Part shown: positions 6,391 to 14,089 of the stretch, one piece after another
How positions within the stretch are numbered: the stretch's first letter is position 1
How the letters are laid out: each line of letters begins with the position of its first letter
Assembly (NCBI GenBank): GCA_029933365.1
Contig: JAOZOH010000067.1
Span: 1-15,104 of the forward strand
Reading direction: 5' to 3'
Length of the DNA stretch: 15,104 bases
DNA from: Desulfuromusa sp.
GTDB taxonomy: Bacteria; Desulfobacterota; Desulfuromonadia; Desulfuromonadales; Geopsychrobacteraceae
Program-made: the position numbers and the translations under genes
Notes under the pieces: model-generated
Databases searched by the model: none
The model's input: the letters and a program-made list of their open reading frames with translations, nothing else
What the model was told of the DNA's origin: nothing

Positions 6391-7446
6391 TTGAAAAAAT
6401 ACCGCATTCTTCCTATTCATGTCGGGGGTACGATCGCATCTGCTGAATCCCAAACTGGTTTCAAACCAAAACTCTCTTTTGCGAATTTACTGAGTAAAAT
6501 TGACCAGGGGCTTACTGGAGATCGCCTCATAGCTCATGCTCAATCTCCTTTTGGCGAATTTGGAATTGACAGCGCTAGCATGCAGATACCACACATCCAG
6601 AAAATCGCTAAAACAATTTGTGACAGCTACAATCATCATGATTCGTTTATAATTACCCATGGGACAGACACGCTTGCCTACACCGCGAGCATGCTCGCCT
6701 TCATGTTACAGGGAATCCAGAAACCGGTCATCGTCACGGGTGCCCAAAAAACACTTGAAGACGAGGGCAGCGACGTGGTCGAAAACCTGGAAACAGCTTT
6801 GCTTGCAGCTTCAACAACCAATTGTGGAGTGTGGGTCGCATTCAACGGGAAAGTCATCAAGGCTGTCAAAACGACAAAAGTAGATATTGGCGTAAATTGT
6901 TTAGATGCCTTCGCTTCGAACCTCAAGGACGAAATTCAGATCTCTGACTTTCAACACAACGACAATGCCGTTAACAAAGGGCAATTAGAGGAGTTCAGTA
7001 CGGAGACCTCCGAAGCGGTAGATATCTTCTGTCTAACCCACACGACAAATCCAATCTGGCTGGAAAACTATCTTGAAAATACAGATCTCAAAGCGCTCAT
7101 TGTCCTCATTTACGGCATGAGCGGACACCGTCTAGAATTAATGGAAGTTCTTTCGCGCTGGGCCGACGACAACGCAGCTGTCGTTATCGCAAAAACACAT
7201 TCGCCGTACGGCAGCACCGATTTGTCGAAATATGAATTGGGTGTCAAGGCCCTGAAAATGGGAATCATATCATCACTTGATATGACCCTGGAGAGTGTCT
7301 ATGCCAAAACTTGCCAACTGCTGACCAAGAACGACGATCTTCAAGACTTTCGCAGACAGTTTTACTCAAATTTCTGTGGAGAACTTGATGAAGCAAGTGT
7401 GCAAAAATTCAGAGAAAAATCCGATTATTGGCTCTCCACTCCCTAA
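6391..7446 (+). CDS. L-asparaginase-like amidohydrolase (cytoplasmic, type I-like)
   Basis: 351 residues from a TTG start at 6391; GGAGG (6381-6385) lies exactly 5 nt before it. An in-frame GTG at 6379 sits too close to that ribosome site to be the start. No signal peptide, so cytoplasmic. Asparaginase hallmarks: first catalytic Thr14 in VGGTIAS (11-17), second Thr92-Asp93 in ITHGTDTLAY (88-97), IVTGAQ (114-119), and Lys163 in KTTKVDIGVNCLDAFAS, matching the catalytic Lys region of E. coli AnsA (RTTK...DAFAS). It should hydrolyse asparagine or a related amide to the acid plus ammonia. A weaker C-terminal domain match leaves room for another amide substrate. It is divergent from the regulator cluster and about 200 bp ahead of an amino acid ABC transporter, which points to uptake and deamidation. 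Family sure, substrate likely. Confidence 0.85.
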   Translation: MKKYRILPIHVGGTIASAESQTGFKPKLSFANLLSKIDQGLTGDRLIAHAQSPFGEFGIDSASMQIPHIQKIAKTICDSYNHHDSFIITHGTDTLAYTASMLAFMLQGIQKPVIVTGAQKTLEDEGSDVVENLETALLAASTTNCGVWVAFNGKVIKAVKTTKVDIGVNCLDAFASNLKDEIQISDFQHNDNAVNKGQLEEFSTETSEAVDIFCLTHTTNPIWLENYLENTDLKALIVLIYGMSGHRLELMEVLSRWADDNAAVVIAKTHSPYGSTDLSKYELGVKALKMGIISSLDMTLESVYAKTCQLLTKNDDLQDFRRQFYSNFCGELDEASVQKFREKSDYWLSTP

Positions 7447-7452
7447 AGATTT

Positions 7453-7493
7453 TTTTCTCCAACAATTCGTTGTTCTGATAATGAAGGAGAAAA
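7453..7493 (+). other. stem-loop after the asparaginase-like gene
   Basis: TTTTCTCC (7453-7460) pairs perfectly with GGAGAAAA (7486-7493). Inside lies a small AACAA-TTCG-TTGTT hairpin (7461-7474) with a UUCG loop. The T-run precedes rather than follows the stem, so it is not a normal terminator for the upstream gene; a processing or stability role is possible. AU-rich stems make it weak. Confidence 0.3.
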
Positions 7494-7506
7494 TTTGCAA
7501 CTTGAC

Positions 7507-7534
7507 TTGTTTTATCAACATCTCCGTGTACAAT
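7507..7534 (+). promoter_or_regulatory. possible promoter for the ABC transporter genes
   Basis: TACAAT (7529-7534) is a good -10 box, with TTGTTT (7507-7512) 16 bp upstream as a poor -35. A TTGACT at 7502-7507 is a better -35 sequence but is 21 bp away. Its place ~115 bp before the binding-protein start suits an independent promoter. A small TCCCGC/GCGGGA hairpin (7601-7621) lies between it and the ribosome site. Confidence 0.35.
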
Positions 7535-7647
7535 ACTGTTTTATAGCAATTGGCTTCAAGGGAGATATAAATCAGCCCCCAATATCATTACTTTTCATTG
7601 TCCCGCTCAATTACTGCGGGATACAACTAGAAACAGGAGGTAACATC

Positions 7648-8385
7648 ATGAAAAAACTGGTCATATTGATTCTTGCAAGTTTATTGATTTTTATGTCTGG
7701 GGCAGCTTTTGCCGAAAAGTTGTATGTCGGTACTGATACTGCTTTTGTCCCTTTTGAATATAAAGGCAAGGATGGTAAATACACAGGCTTTGATATCGAC
7801 CTGTGGGCAGAGATTGCAAAACGTATCGGCGTTGAATATGAACTGAAGCCGATGGATTTTAATGGTCTGATTCCCGGCTTGACGACCGGCAATCTGGATG
7901 TTGCCCTGGCAGCGATATTTATCAAATCAGCTCGGGAAGAAAAAATCGACTTTTCACACCCCTACTTTAGAGCTGGTCTGAAGATGATGGTTCCTGTCGG
8001 AACGACTGACATCAAGGTTCCTGCCGATTTGAAGGGGAAAGTTGTCGCCGTAAAACTTGGAACAGCAACAGTCGAATACGTCGAGACCCTCGGCGCAAAG
8101 AAAGTTGTCAAGTTTCCAAATATCGACCAAGCCTATCTTGAAGTTGCCACTGGTGGTGCTGATGCAGCAATGCACGACACCCCGAATGTTCTTTATTACA
8201 TCAAAACTGCCGGCAACGGCAAAGTTAAGGCAGTCGGTCCGGATGTCAAAGCGGCCCAGTACGGGATTGCCTTCCCTCAAGGGAGTGAATTGCGTGACAA
8301 AACAAATGTTGCACTTCTACAGATGATGGAAGATGGCGCTTATGCCAAACTGTACAGAAAATGGTTTAATGCAGACCCTGAATAG
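7648..8385 (+). CDS. polar amino acid ABC transporter, periplasmic substrate-binding protein
   Basis: 245 residues from ATG at 7648, with a strong AGGAGG ribosome site (7635-7640). The frame is open further upstream to 7495, but that extension lacks a ribosome site and would bury the signal peptide. Residues 1-22 (MKKLVILILASLLIFMSGAAFA) give a signal peptide cut before EKLYVGTD. The mature protein matches the SBP_bac_3/GlnH family: TAFVPFEYKGKDGKYTGFDIDLWAEIAKRIG, then MDFNGLIPGLTTGNLDVALAA with the ligand-binding region, IDFSHPYFRAGLKMMV, KVVAVKLGTATVEYV and a C-terminal GAYAKLYRKWF. It would bind a polar amino acid in the periplasm and hand it to the permease encoded next. The neighbouring amidohydrolase makes Asn or Gln attractive ligands, but that is inference. 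Confidence 0.93.
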   Translation: MKKLVILILASLLIFMSGAAFAEKLYVGTDTAFVPFEYKGKDGKYTGFDIDLWAEIAKRIGVEYELKPMDFNGLIPGLTTGNLDVALAAIFIKSAREEKIDFSHPYFRAGLKMMVPVGTTDIKVPADLKGKVVAVKLGTATVEYVETLGAKKVVKFPNIDQAYLEVATGGADAAMHDTPNVLYYIKTAGNGKVKAVGPDVKAAQYGIAFPQGSELRDKTNVALLQMMEDGAYAKLYRKWFNADPE

Positions 8386-8458
8386 CCTGAAGGAAAATGC
8401 AAATTTACCGGTGTTGAAACATCAGTTTTAGTGCAGAAAAAGATCTATGCATTTAAGG

Positions 8459-8500
8459 ATCCCTTCAGCACAACCCTGTGCGGGAGGGATTCTTTGTTTT
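8459..8500 (+). terminator. partial terminator/stabilising hairpin between binding protein and permease genes
   Basis: An outer stem ATCCCT (8459-8464) / AGGGAT (8485-8490) encloses an inner stem GCACA (8468-8472) / TGTGC (8477-8481) with loop ACCC, followed by TCTTTGTTTT (8491-8500). The interrupted stem and imperfect T-tract suggest a leaky terminator or a barrier to 3' decay. Either would give more binding protein than membrane subunits, as is common in such operons. Confidence 0.6.
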
Positions 8501-8541
8501 AAACCCTTTCCGGCTAACAACCTTTATGGAAGAGTCAAATT

Positions 8542-9264
8542 ATGGGTTTTGAATTTTCAGTCATTACCGAATCGCTGCCAGCTCTTCTGGCAGGGGCCAA
8601 ACTGACTTGGATCATAACCATCCTGGGAATTGTCGGTGGTATGATCTGCGGTATTCTTGCTGGGTTGGGTCGAATCGCGGGAACAGAAGCACTCGGAGAA
8701 GAGCCGCACGGTATCTTCAAGCCGATCAGTGTTGCGATCCGCTATATCTCCAGCGGTTATGTAGAGACGATACGCGGTACCCCGATTATTGTTCAGGCGA
8801 TGTTTCTCTATTTTGCTTTTCCCATGCTGGTCAAGGCGCTCATCGATATTGAACGCTTTCGGATCGAAGCTCTAACTGCCGCAGTTATTACCATTATCTT
8901 CAATGCGGGAGCCTATATTGCCGAAATTGTCCGTGGCTCGGTTATCTCTGTGAACAAAGGACTTCTGGAAGCTGGAATGTCGCTGGGAATCAGTCGCTTT
9001 CAACTGATCATGCATGTGATTGGGCCAATCGCTTTTCGCAGAATGATCCCTCCTCTCGGAAATCAGTTCATCATTAGCCTCAAAGACACCTCACTTTTTA
9101 TTGTCATCGGGGTTGGTGAATTGACCCGGCAAGGCCAGGAAATTATGGCCAGTAATTTTAGAGCACTGGAAATCTGGCTGACTGTGGCCGTCATGTATTT
9201 GATCATGACAACCGTGCTGGCTATGTCATTACGACAGCTCGAGAGAAAGATGAAGATTTTCTAG
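8542..9264 (+). CDS. polar amino acid ABC transporter, permease subunit
   Basis: 240 residues with about five membrane helices, inner membrane. Family marks of the HisMQ/GlnP permeases: ALLAGAKLTWIITILGIVGG at the N-terminus, the SSGYVETIRGTPIIVQAMFLYF element, and the EAA loop EAGMSLGISRFQLIMHVIGP, which contacts the ATPase, followed by PPLGNQFIISLKDTSLFIVIGVGELTRQGQ. A stretch after the first helix (about 45-65, GTEALGEEPHGIFKP) is somewhat longer than in E. coli GlnP. Only one permease gene is present, so the transporter is probably a homodimer of this subunit. Start ATG at 8542 after a GGAAGAG ribosome site. It is separated from the binding-protein gene by 156 bp holding a hairpin. Confidence 0.93.
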   Translation: MGFEFSVITESLPALLAGAKLTWIITILGIVGGMICGILAGLGRIAGTEALGEEPHGIFKPISVAIRYISSGYVETIRGTPIIVQAMFLYFAFPMLVKALIDIERFRIEALTAAVITIIFNAGAYIAEIVRGSVISVNKGLLEAGMSLGISRFQLIMHVIGPIAFRRMIPPLGNQFIISLKDTSLFIVIGVGELTRQGQEIMASNFRALEIWLTVAVMYLIMTTVLAMSLRQLERKMKIF

Positions 9265-9287
9265 TGTCGATTACATCCAAAAGAAAG

Positions 9288-9341
9288 ACGAAAAAAGATG
9301 TCGAATATTATCGAACGAAAAAAGATGTCGAATATTATCGA
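9288..9341 (+). repeat. perfect 27-bp tandem duplication spanning the ATPase start codon
   Basis: Positions 9288-9314 and 9315-9341 are identical, each holding the upstream A-rich stretch, an ATG (9298 and 9325) and the codons for SNIIE. Being nine codons long it keeps the frame and yields [18 protein letters not shown] if the first ATG is used. Identity without any drift suggests a recent slippage or duplication event. Confidence 0.95.
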
Positions 9342-10065
9342 ACTAAAAAATGTCTGTAAATCATTTGGCGATACAGAAGTATTACACAATATCGATCTTT
9401 CTATTCAGGAAGGTGAGGTGGTTGTGGTCATCGGCCCGTCCGGGTCCGGAAAATCCACCTTGATCCGCTGTATCAACTGCCTGGAAATGATATCAAGCGG
9501 TGAATTGGTCGTTGACAGTATCAGAATCCCCGATGAGAGGGGACGGACACGTCAAATACGGCTTGAGGTCGGGATGGTTTTTCAGCAATTTAATCTTTTC
9601 CCACACATGACCGCACTTGAAAATGTCGCTTTTGGTCCTAGCAAAGCGAGGAAAATGAACAAGGCCAAAGCGACTGATATTGCCAGAGATCTGCTCGACA
9701 AAGTCGGCTTAGCTGAGTTTGAGAATAAGCTCCCAGGTCAGCTTTCTGGTGGACAGCAGCAACGGGTGGCCATTGCCAGAGCGTTGGCAGTCAGCCCTAA
9801 AGTTCTGTTGTTTGATGAACCGACTTCGGCTCTGGATCCCGAAATGATTGGTGAAGTTCTGGATGTTATGAAAAATATTGCCAAAAACAGTGGCATGACT
9901 ATGGTTGTTGTTACTCATGAAATGGGATTTGCCGCCCAGGTTGGTGATCGACTGATTTTTATGGACGATGGCAGGATTGTTGAGGAAGGTAAGCCTGGCG
10001 AAGTGATGAAAAATCCCAAGTCGGAAAGGCTCAAGGACTTTTTAGGACATGTGAAGCACCACTAA
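9298..10065 (+). CDS. polar amino acid ABC transporter, ATP-binding subunit
   Basis: 255 residues from the first ATG (9298) or 246 from the second (9325); the second start matches the usual family N-terminus ([15 protein letters not shown]) and both lie behind identical, A-rich and poor ribosome sites. All ABC ATPase motifs are intact: Walker [11 protein letters not shown]-loop [18 protein letters not shown], signature [15 protein letters not shown], Walker [15 protein letters not shown] and the switch His in VVTHEMGF. It belongs to the GlnQ/HisP group and drives uptake with the preceding permease, whose stop is 33 bp upstream. No convincing intrinsic terminator follows; the 159 bp up to queF (convergent) hold only weak inverted repeats. 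Confidence 0.95.
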   Translation: MSNIIERKKMSNIIELKNVCKSFGDTEVLHNIDLSIQEGEVVVVIGPSGSGKSTLIRCINCLEMISSGELVVDSIRIPDERGRTRQIRLEVGMVFQQFNLFPHMTALENVAFGPSKARKMNKAKATDIARDLLDKVGLAEFENKLPGQLSGGQQQRVAIARALAVSPKVLLFDEPTSALDPEMIGEVLDVMKNIAKNSGMTMVVVTHEMGFAAQVGDRLIFMDDGRIVEEGKPGEVMKNPKSERLKDFLGHVKHH

Positions 10066-10224
10066 GAGTAAACTTGTATCTCATCAAATTACTCAAAAAC
10101 ATTATAGAAGTTTGTTTGCGTGCGGCGATTAAAGATTAGCCGAGGTCTTGAACTTTATTACTCAAGGCAGCCTCAAGCAGCACATATTGAGATAAGAGAG
10201 AAGGTTCATATCTCCTTGGTGCCT

Positions 10225-11055
10225 CTACTGCCTTGCCAGACGTAAATTTGCAATCCGGGTTTCAAAATTGGAACGGAACGGATTGATATCCAAACCACCT
10301 CTCCGGGTATAGCGAGCATAGACGGTCAATTTTTCAGGTTGGCAGTAGCGCATCAGGTCAACAAAAATCCGCTCGACACACTGTTCGTGAAACTCATTGT
10401 GCTGCCGGAATGAGATCAGGTAGCGCAGCAGGGCTTCCGGGTCAATCTTGCTGCCACGATAACGAATCAGCACACTTCCCCAATCGGGTTGATTGGTCAC
10501 CAGACAATTACTTTTAAGCAGATGGCTGTGCAACTCCTCTTCAACCTGCTGTTGTGGATCGGTGGAATTTTCCAGCAGCGAAGGATCGAGAGAATACTCT
10601 TCCACTTCAATATCCAATTTATCAATACACTGTCCAGGCAAGCTCTGAAGTTGTTCTGTAATGAACTGATCACTGTCGAGCAAGCGCACCCGAACCTTAG
10701 CCCCTGCCGTCTTGGATAAATCCTCAACCATCCTTTTTTCAACCTGTTCAAAGCCAGCGAGGCGGGTCTGGTTAAACGAGTTCAGGTAGAGCTTGAATGA
10801 CTTCGACTCAATCAGGTTGGGAGATTCACAGGGGATATGAAATTCCCCCATCGCAACCACCGGCTTCCCTTTTAGGTTGAGCCAGGAGAGTTCAAAGGCA
10901 TTCCAGATATCGTAGCCACCAAAGGGTAACGTTTTGGTTACACCAATCACATCCCGTTTGATCTGACGGGGAAATGGGCAGAGCAATTCAGGGTCATATT
11001 CGGTTTTGTATGGGGTTATTTTCCCCAACGGCAGAATCGGTTCAAAATCAGACAT
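10225..11055 (-). CDS. queF: NADPH-dependent 7-cyano-7-deazaguanine reductase
   Basis: 276 residues, the long two-domain (E. coli-like) QueF type. It reduces the nitrile of preQ0 to the amine preQ1, a step of queuosine tRNA modification in the cytoplasm. Seen in the sequence: [44 protein letters not shown] (family core, with the QueF motif [13 protein letters not shown] from residue 83), catalytic Cys184 in [13 protein letters not shown], Asp191 as proton donor, and His223-Glu224 in [10 protein letters not shown] that bind the substrate. The start is ATG with AAGG 6 nt upstream. It stands alone, convergent with the ABC genes and divergent from asd. No other queuosine gene is in the window, and I saw no preQ1 riboswitch pattern in the 153 bp upstream. 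Confidence 0.96.
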   Translation of the reverse strand: MSDFEPILPLGKITPYKTEYDPELLCPFPRQIKRDVIGVTKTLPFGGYDIWNAFELSWLNLKGKPVVAMGEFHIPCESPNLIESKSFKLYLNSFNQTRLAGFEQVEKRMVEDLSKTAGAKVRVRLLDSDQFITEQLQSLPGQCIDKLDIEVEEYSLDPSLLENSTDPQQQVEEELHSHLLKSNCLVTNQPDWGSVLIRYRGSKIDPEALLRYLISFRQHNEFHEQCVERIFVDLMRYCQPEKLTVYARYTRRGGLDINPFRSNFETRIANLRLARQ

Positions 11056-11093
11056 AGATACCTTTTAAAAAATTACAGTTAGCGCAAATAATA

Positions 11094-11123
11094 TTACCAC
11101 TTTTAAATAATTACTGTTATGAT
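11094..11123 (+). promoter_or_regulatory. candidate promoter for asd
   Basis: TATGAT (11118-11123) is five of six to the -10 consensus, with TTACCA (11094-11099) 18 bp upstream as a four-of-six -35. Transcription would start near 11130, about 80 nt before the asd start codon. Sequence match only. Confidence 0.45.
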
Positions 11124-11208
11124 CCCCAGCTAAATCTGGTCAGAAAAAGATATCTAACCAGTCGAAGCATAAGTACTTTTTATTCCCCCGTCAACATGGA
11201 GAAACATT

Positions 11209-12315
11209 ATGAAAGTTGGATTAGTTGGTTGGCGTGGCATGGTTGGTTCCGTGCTGATGCAACGGATGCTCGAAGAAAAGGACCTTGCCGAAGTCAAACC
11301 GCTGTTTTTTTCAACCTCCCAGGCCGGTCAGACAGCTCCCGACTTTGGCCAAGGGTCAGGAACACTGGAAGATGCAAAGGATATCACCAAACTGGCTGAG
11401 CAGGATGTTATTATCACCTGTCAGGGCGGAGATTACACCAAAGCGGTTCACCCCAAACTGCGCGGCAGTGGCTGGGATGGCTACTGGATCGATGCCGCTT
11501 CTACGCTACGCATGGATGATAATGCGGTCATTATTCTTGACCCGATCAACCGCGATGTCATCGATACCGCTTTAAAAAATGGCTGTAAGGATTTCATCGG
11601 TGGCAATTGCACCGTTAGTTTGATGCTGATGGCAATTGGCGGGTTGTTCAACGCCGGGCTGGTCGAATGGGTCAGTTCCATGACCTATCAAGCGGCTTCC
11701 GGTGCCGGAGCGCCAAATATGCGTGAACTGCTGACCCAAATGGGGAGCCTGAGGGATTGTGTTGCTGAAGAACTACAAAGCCCCGGCTCAGCGATTTTGG
11801 AAATTGACCAAAAGGTGACTGCAACCTTACGCAGCGATGAATTTCCTACAGCTGAATTTGGATTTCCTTTGGCAGGAAGTGTCCTTCCCTGGATTGATCG
11901 TGAAGTGGAAGATGGACAGAGTCGCGAAGAGTGGAAGGGGATTGCTGAAACCAACAAAATTCTTGGCAATCAAACCCCGACACCGATTGATGGAATCTGT
12001 GTTCGCATTGGTTCGATGCGCTGCCACAGCCAAGCATTAACCATCAAACTGAATAAGGATCTGCCCATTGCAGAAATTGAAACACTGATCAGTAACAGCA
12101 ACCAATGGGTACAGCTGGTGCCAAACAAAAAAGCAGAGACGCTGGAACAATTGACTCCAGCTGCAGTTTCTGGAACCCTGGCAATTCCGGTTGGTCGAGT
12201 GCGAAAAATGCACATGGGGCCAGAATATCTCTCGGTTTTCACTTGTGGCGATCAGTTGCTCTGGGGAGCAGCGGAACCACTCCGACGGATGTTACGGATT
12301 CTTGCAGAAAAATAA
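11209..12315 (+). CDS. asd: aspartate-semialdehyde dehydrogenase
   Basis: 368 residues, close to the 367 of the E. coli-type enzyme and longer than the Gram-positive type. It converts L-aspartyl-4-phosphate with NADPH to aspartate semialdehyde, the branch point to lysine, threonine, methionine and diaminopimelate for the cell wall. Motifs: dinucleotide-binding [15 protein letters not shown] (6-20), FFSTSQAG (33-40), the active-site [10 protein letters not shown] with Cys134, SYQ-like [16 protein letters not shown] after it, and [16 protein letters not shown] with Arg266 and acid/base His273. ATG start behind a GGAG ribosome site. The gene faces lysC across a 290-bp gap, so the two first enzymes of the pathway are convergent rather than in one operon. 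Intact and normal. Confidence 0.97.
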   Translation: MKVGLVGWRGMVGSVLMQRMLEEKDLAEVKPLFFSTSQAGQTAPDFGQGSGTLEDAKDITKLAEQDVIITCQGGDYTKAVHPKLRGSGWDGYWIDAASTLRMDDNAVIILDPINRDVIDTALKNGCKDFIGGNCTVSLMLMAIGGLFNAGLVEWVSSMTYQAASGAGAPNMRELLTQMGSLRDCVAEELQSPGSAILEIDQKVTATLRSDEFPTAEFGFPLAGSVLPWIDREVEDGQSREEWKGIAETNKILGNQTPTPIDGICVRIGSMRCHSQALTIKLNKDLPIAEIETLISNSNQWVQLVPNKKAETLEQLTPAAVSGTLAIPVGRVRKMHMGPEYLSVFTCGDQLLWGAAEPLRRMLRILAEK

Positions 12316-12335
12316 ATTTGTCCATTTTTGAAAAA

Positions 12336-12365
12336 CAGCGCCCCCAATATTAGTTGGGGGCGCTG
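12336..12365 (-). terminator. strong intrinsic terminator hairpin in the asd/lysC convergent region
   Basis: CAGCGCCCCCAA (12336-12347) pairs perfectly with TTGGGGGCGCTG (12354-12365), a 12-bp GC-rich stem with a 6-base loop. Read on the minus strand the stem is followed by TTTTTC, a usable U-tract, so it best terminates leftward (lysC) transcripts. On the plus strand it follows asd by 20 bp but is trailed by A's, not T's, so its action on asd is less certain. Confidence 0.8.
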
Positions 12366-12390
12366 AGAAAAAATCTTAAAAAGAGTAAAC

Positions 12391-12418
12391 TTTTCACGGT
12401 GGGGGGTCGAAATATAAA
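12391..12418 (+). promoter_or_regulatory. weak candidate promoter for the small membrane peptide
   Basis: TATAAA (12413-12418) with TTTTCA (12391-12396) 16 bp upstream, both imperfect. It lies 23 bp before the small open frame and after the terminator hairpin, which would give that peptide its own transcript. Confidence 0.25.
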
Positions 12419-12441
12419 GAAAAGTACAGGATATCTACAAT

Positions 12442-12582
12442 ATGACAAAAGATATTATCAAACTGCTCATCCTGCTGGTCGTTGTTGCTGCCATTATTCT
12501 GGGAATTTATGTTCTGGGTAAATCGGTCGACAACAAAAGCAAATACCAACATCCCATCACTAAACCTGGCGGACACTGGTAA
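12442..12582 (+). CDS. small single-span membrane protein (46 residues), unknown function
   Basis: An ATG at 12442 opens a 46-codon frame ending in TAA. The product starts MTKDIIKLL, has one uninterrupted hydrophobic helix at about residues 5-27 rich in Leu/Val/Ile, then a charged, polar tail (KSVDNKSKYQHPITKPGGHW). With Lys on both sides the topology is not obvious. The ribosome site is modest (AGG about 9 nt upstream). It lies downstream of asd after the terminator hairpin and runs opposite to lysC, ending 25 bp from the lysC stop. The clean amphiphilic design, standard codon use and gap position favour a real small protein, but no family is recognised. Confidence 0.6.
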   Translation: MTKDIIKLLILLVVVAAIILGIYVLGKSVDNKSKYQHPITKPGGHW

Positions 12583-12607
12583 AACGTACCCGCGATTAGT
12601 CTTCAGC

Positions 12608-13843
12608 TTAATAGGTCTCTTCAATTTCCGGAAGATCCAACCCAAAGGCCTTGTGCAACACGCGCACTGCCAGCTCGGTATATTTTGCATCAACCACACA
12701 GGAAACCTTGATTTCACTGGTAGAAATCATCTGGATATTGATTCCTTCCTGTGATAAAGCTTCAAACATAGTGCTGGCCACACCGGCATGAGAGCGCATT
12801 CCCACCCCGATAATGGAGACTTTAGAAATCTCCATATCAGAGCTGATCCCCCGGGCATTGATTTTTTTCGCGACCCCTTCAACAATCTGCACCGCTTTTT
12901 TACAATCCCCTTTGGGAACAGTAAAAGTCATGTCGGTTGAACCCTGATGGGAAATATTCTGAATAATCATGTCCACAGTGATATCGTTCTCACTCAGAGG
13001 AGTAAAAATCTGAGCCGAGATACCTGGCTGATCCGGTACCCCAAAAATACTTATTTTTGCTTCGTCCTTGTTATAAGCTACACCTGAAACAAGTACAGTT
13101 TCCATCTCCTGATCCTCCTTCATTACCAGTGTTCCCTGACCATCGTGAAAACTGGAACGCACATGAATAACAACATTGTACTTCTTAGCGAATTCAACAC
13201 TGCGAATTTGTAAAACTTTTGCCCCGAGAGATGCCATTTCGAGCATTTCATCATAGGATATTTTTTCAATTTTCTGTGCTTCGGGAACCATCCTTGGATC
13301 AGTTGTATAAACCCCATCAACATCAGTATAAATTTCACAAACATCGGCTTGCAAAGCAGCTGCGACAGCAACCGCTGAAGTATCAGAGCCCCCACGACCG
13401 AGGGTCGTGATATTCCCTTCGCCATCAGTTCCTTGAAATCCGGCAACAACAATAATTGTTCCCTGTTTCAAATCTTCACGGATGTTATTGTCAGCAATTC
13501 TCCGAATCCGCGCCTTGGCATGAGCGTTGTCGGTGATCATGGGGATTTGTGAGCCCAGATAACTTTTGGCGTTGTAGCCCATCGAATGCAGACACATCGA
13601 CAAGAGTGCAATCGTCACCTGTTCACCCGTTGAGACCAGAACATCATATTCACGATCACTTGGAGATTCTGAAATTTCTGCCGCCAGAGCCACTAGACGA
13701 TTTGTTTCCCCCGCCATTGCCGAGACAATAACCACGACGTCATTGCCATCATCAAAGGTTTTAGCAATCCGGCTGGCAACATTGCGGATCCGCTTCACAG
13801 ATCCGACAGAAGTGCCACCATATTTTTGCACGACCAGAGCCAT
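12608..13843 (-). CDS. lysC: aspartate kinase
   Basis: 411 residues, the size of single-function aspartokinases with two C-terminal ACT domains. It phosphorylates L-aspartate with ATP, the first step to lysine, threonine, methionine and diaminopimelate. Motifs: [16 protein letters not shown] (4-19), [13 protein letters not shown], the ATP/aspartate region [26 protein letters not shown], then [13 protein letters not shown]. The ACT pair begins at about residue 262 ([20 protein letters not shown]) and 345 ([19 protein letters not shown]), expected to bind feedback amino acids. ATG start with GAGG 6 nt upstream. The leader holds a promoter and an intrinsic terminator, so expression is probably also set by attenuation or read-through. 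Intact. Confidence 0.96.
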   Translation of the reverse strand: MALVVQKYGGTSVGSVKRIRNVASRIAKTFDDGNDVVVIVSAMAGETNRLVALAAEISESPSDREYDVLVSTGEQVTIALLSMCLHSMGYNAKSYLGSQIPMITDNAHAKARIRRIADNNIREDLKQGTIIVVAGFQGTDGEGNITTLGRGGSDTSAVAVAAALQADVCEIYTDVDGVYTTDPRMVPEAQKIEKISYDEMLEMASLGAKVLQIRSVEFAKKYNVVIHVRSSFHDGQGTLVMKEDQEMETVLVSGVAYNKDEAKISIFGVPDQPGISAQIFTPLSENDITVDMIIQNISHQGSTDMTFTVPKGDCKKAVQIVEGVAKKINARGISSDMEISKVSIIGVGMRSHAGVASTMFEALSQEGINIQMISTSEIKVSCVVDAKYTELAVRVLHKAFGLDLPEIEETY

Positions 13844-13867
13844 AACAATCCTCTTCCTCTAATTTGG

Positions 13868-13897
13868 AAAAAACCGACAGAGACATCCACCTGTCGG
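13868..13897 (-). terminator. intrinsic terminator in the lysC leader (attenuator-like)
   Basis: On the minus strand CCGACAG (complement of 13891-13897) pairs with CTGTCGG (complement of 13874-13880) around a 10-base loop and is followed directly by six U's (13868-13873). This is a textbook terminator, yet it lies only 24 bp before the lysC start codon and downstream of the best promoter, so it should control entry into lysC. Confidence 0.75.
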
Positions 13898-13931
13898 CAC
13901 TTACGAACAATCAAAATTCCAAGAAGGTACT

Positions 13932-13960
13932 TTAATATCAGAAAACACAAAAACGGTCAA
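13932..13960 (-). promoter_or_regulatory. candidate lysC promoter
   Basis: On the minus strand TTGACC (complement of 13955-13960) is five of six to the -35 consensus; after exactly 17 bp comes TATTAA (13932-13937), four of six to the -10. A transcript would start near 13925, giving a leader of about 80 nt that includes the terminator hairpin at 13868-13897. Confidence 0.55.
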
Positions 13961-14024
13961 AAACTATTTCCGGCCAAGGGTGATGCACTCGCAAAAACGA
14001 ATCCGATAGAGGTGGTTTGGATAC

Positions 14025-14053
14025 AAAAAAGCCGATTGCGACAACAATCGGCT
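14025..14053 (-). terminator. intrinsic terminator after the 68-residue gene
   Basis: On the minus strand AGCCGATTG pairs with CAATCGGCT (9 bp, complement of 14030-14053) around a 6-base loop, followed by six U's (14025-14030, sharing one base with the stem). It lies 36 bp after the stop of the small gene at 14090-14296 and separates it from lysC. Confidence 0.88.
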
Positions 14054-14089
14054 CAAAACTATCTCCAACCAACCCCCCTCAGAGGAAAA

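Noticed and set aside
7495..7647. 51-codon N-terminal extension of the ABC binding protein
   Set aside because: The extension lacks a ribosome site and would hide a standard signal peptide; AGGAGG directly precedes ATG 7648.
10066..10224. Terminator between the ABC ATPase gene and queF
   Set aside because: Only short or widely spaced repeats occur (CAAGGCAG at 10163-10170 with CTGCCTTG at 10228-10235; CTTGA/TCAAG), without a T-tract, so no terminator is called.
11056..11208. preQ1 riboswitch upstream of queF
   Set aside because: No A-rich tail with C-rich pseudoknot pattern is visible on the minus strand of this gap.
12394..12717. 107-codon minus-strand frame overlapping the end of lysC
   Set aside because: It overlaps the lysC C-terminus in another frame and the small membrane-peptide gene on the opposite strand, with no ribosome site.
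13844..14024. Lysine riboswitch (L box) upstream of lysC
   Set aside because: I looked for the conserved core and the long multi-helix layout; the transcribed leader is only about 80 nt and shows just the terminator hairpin.
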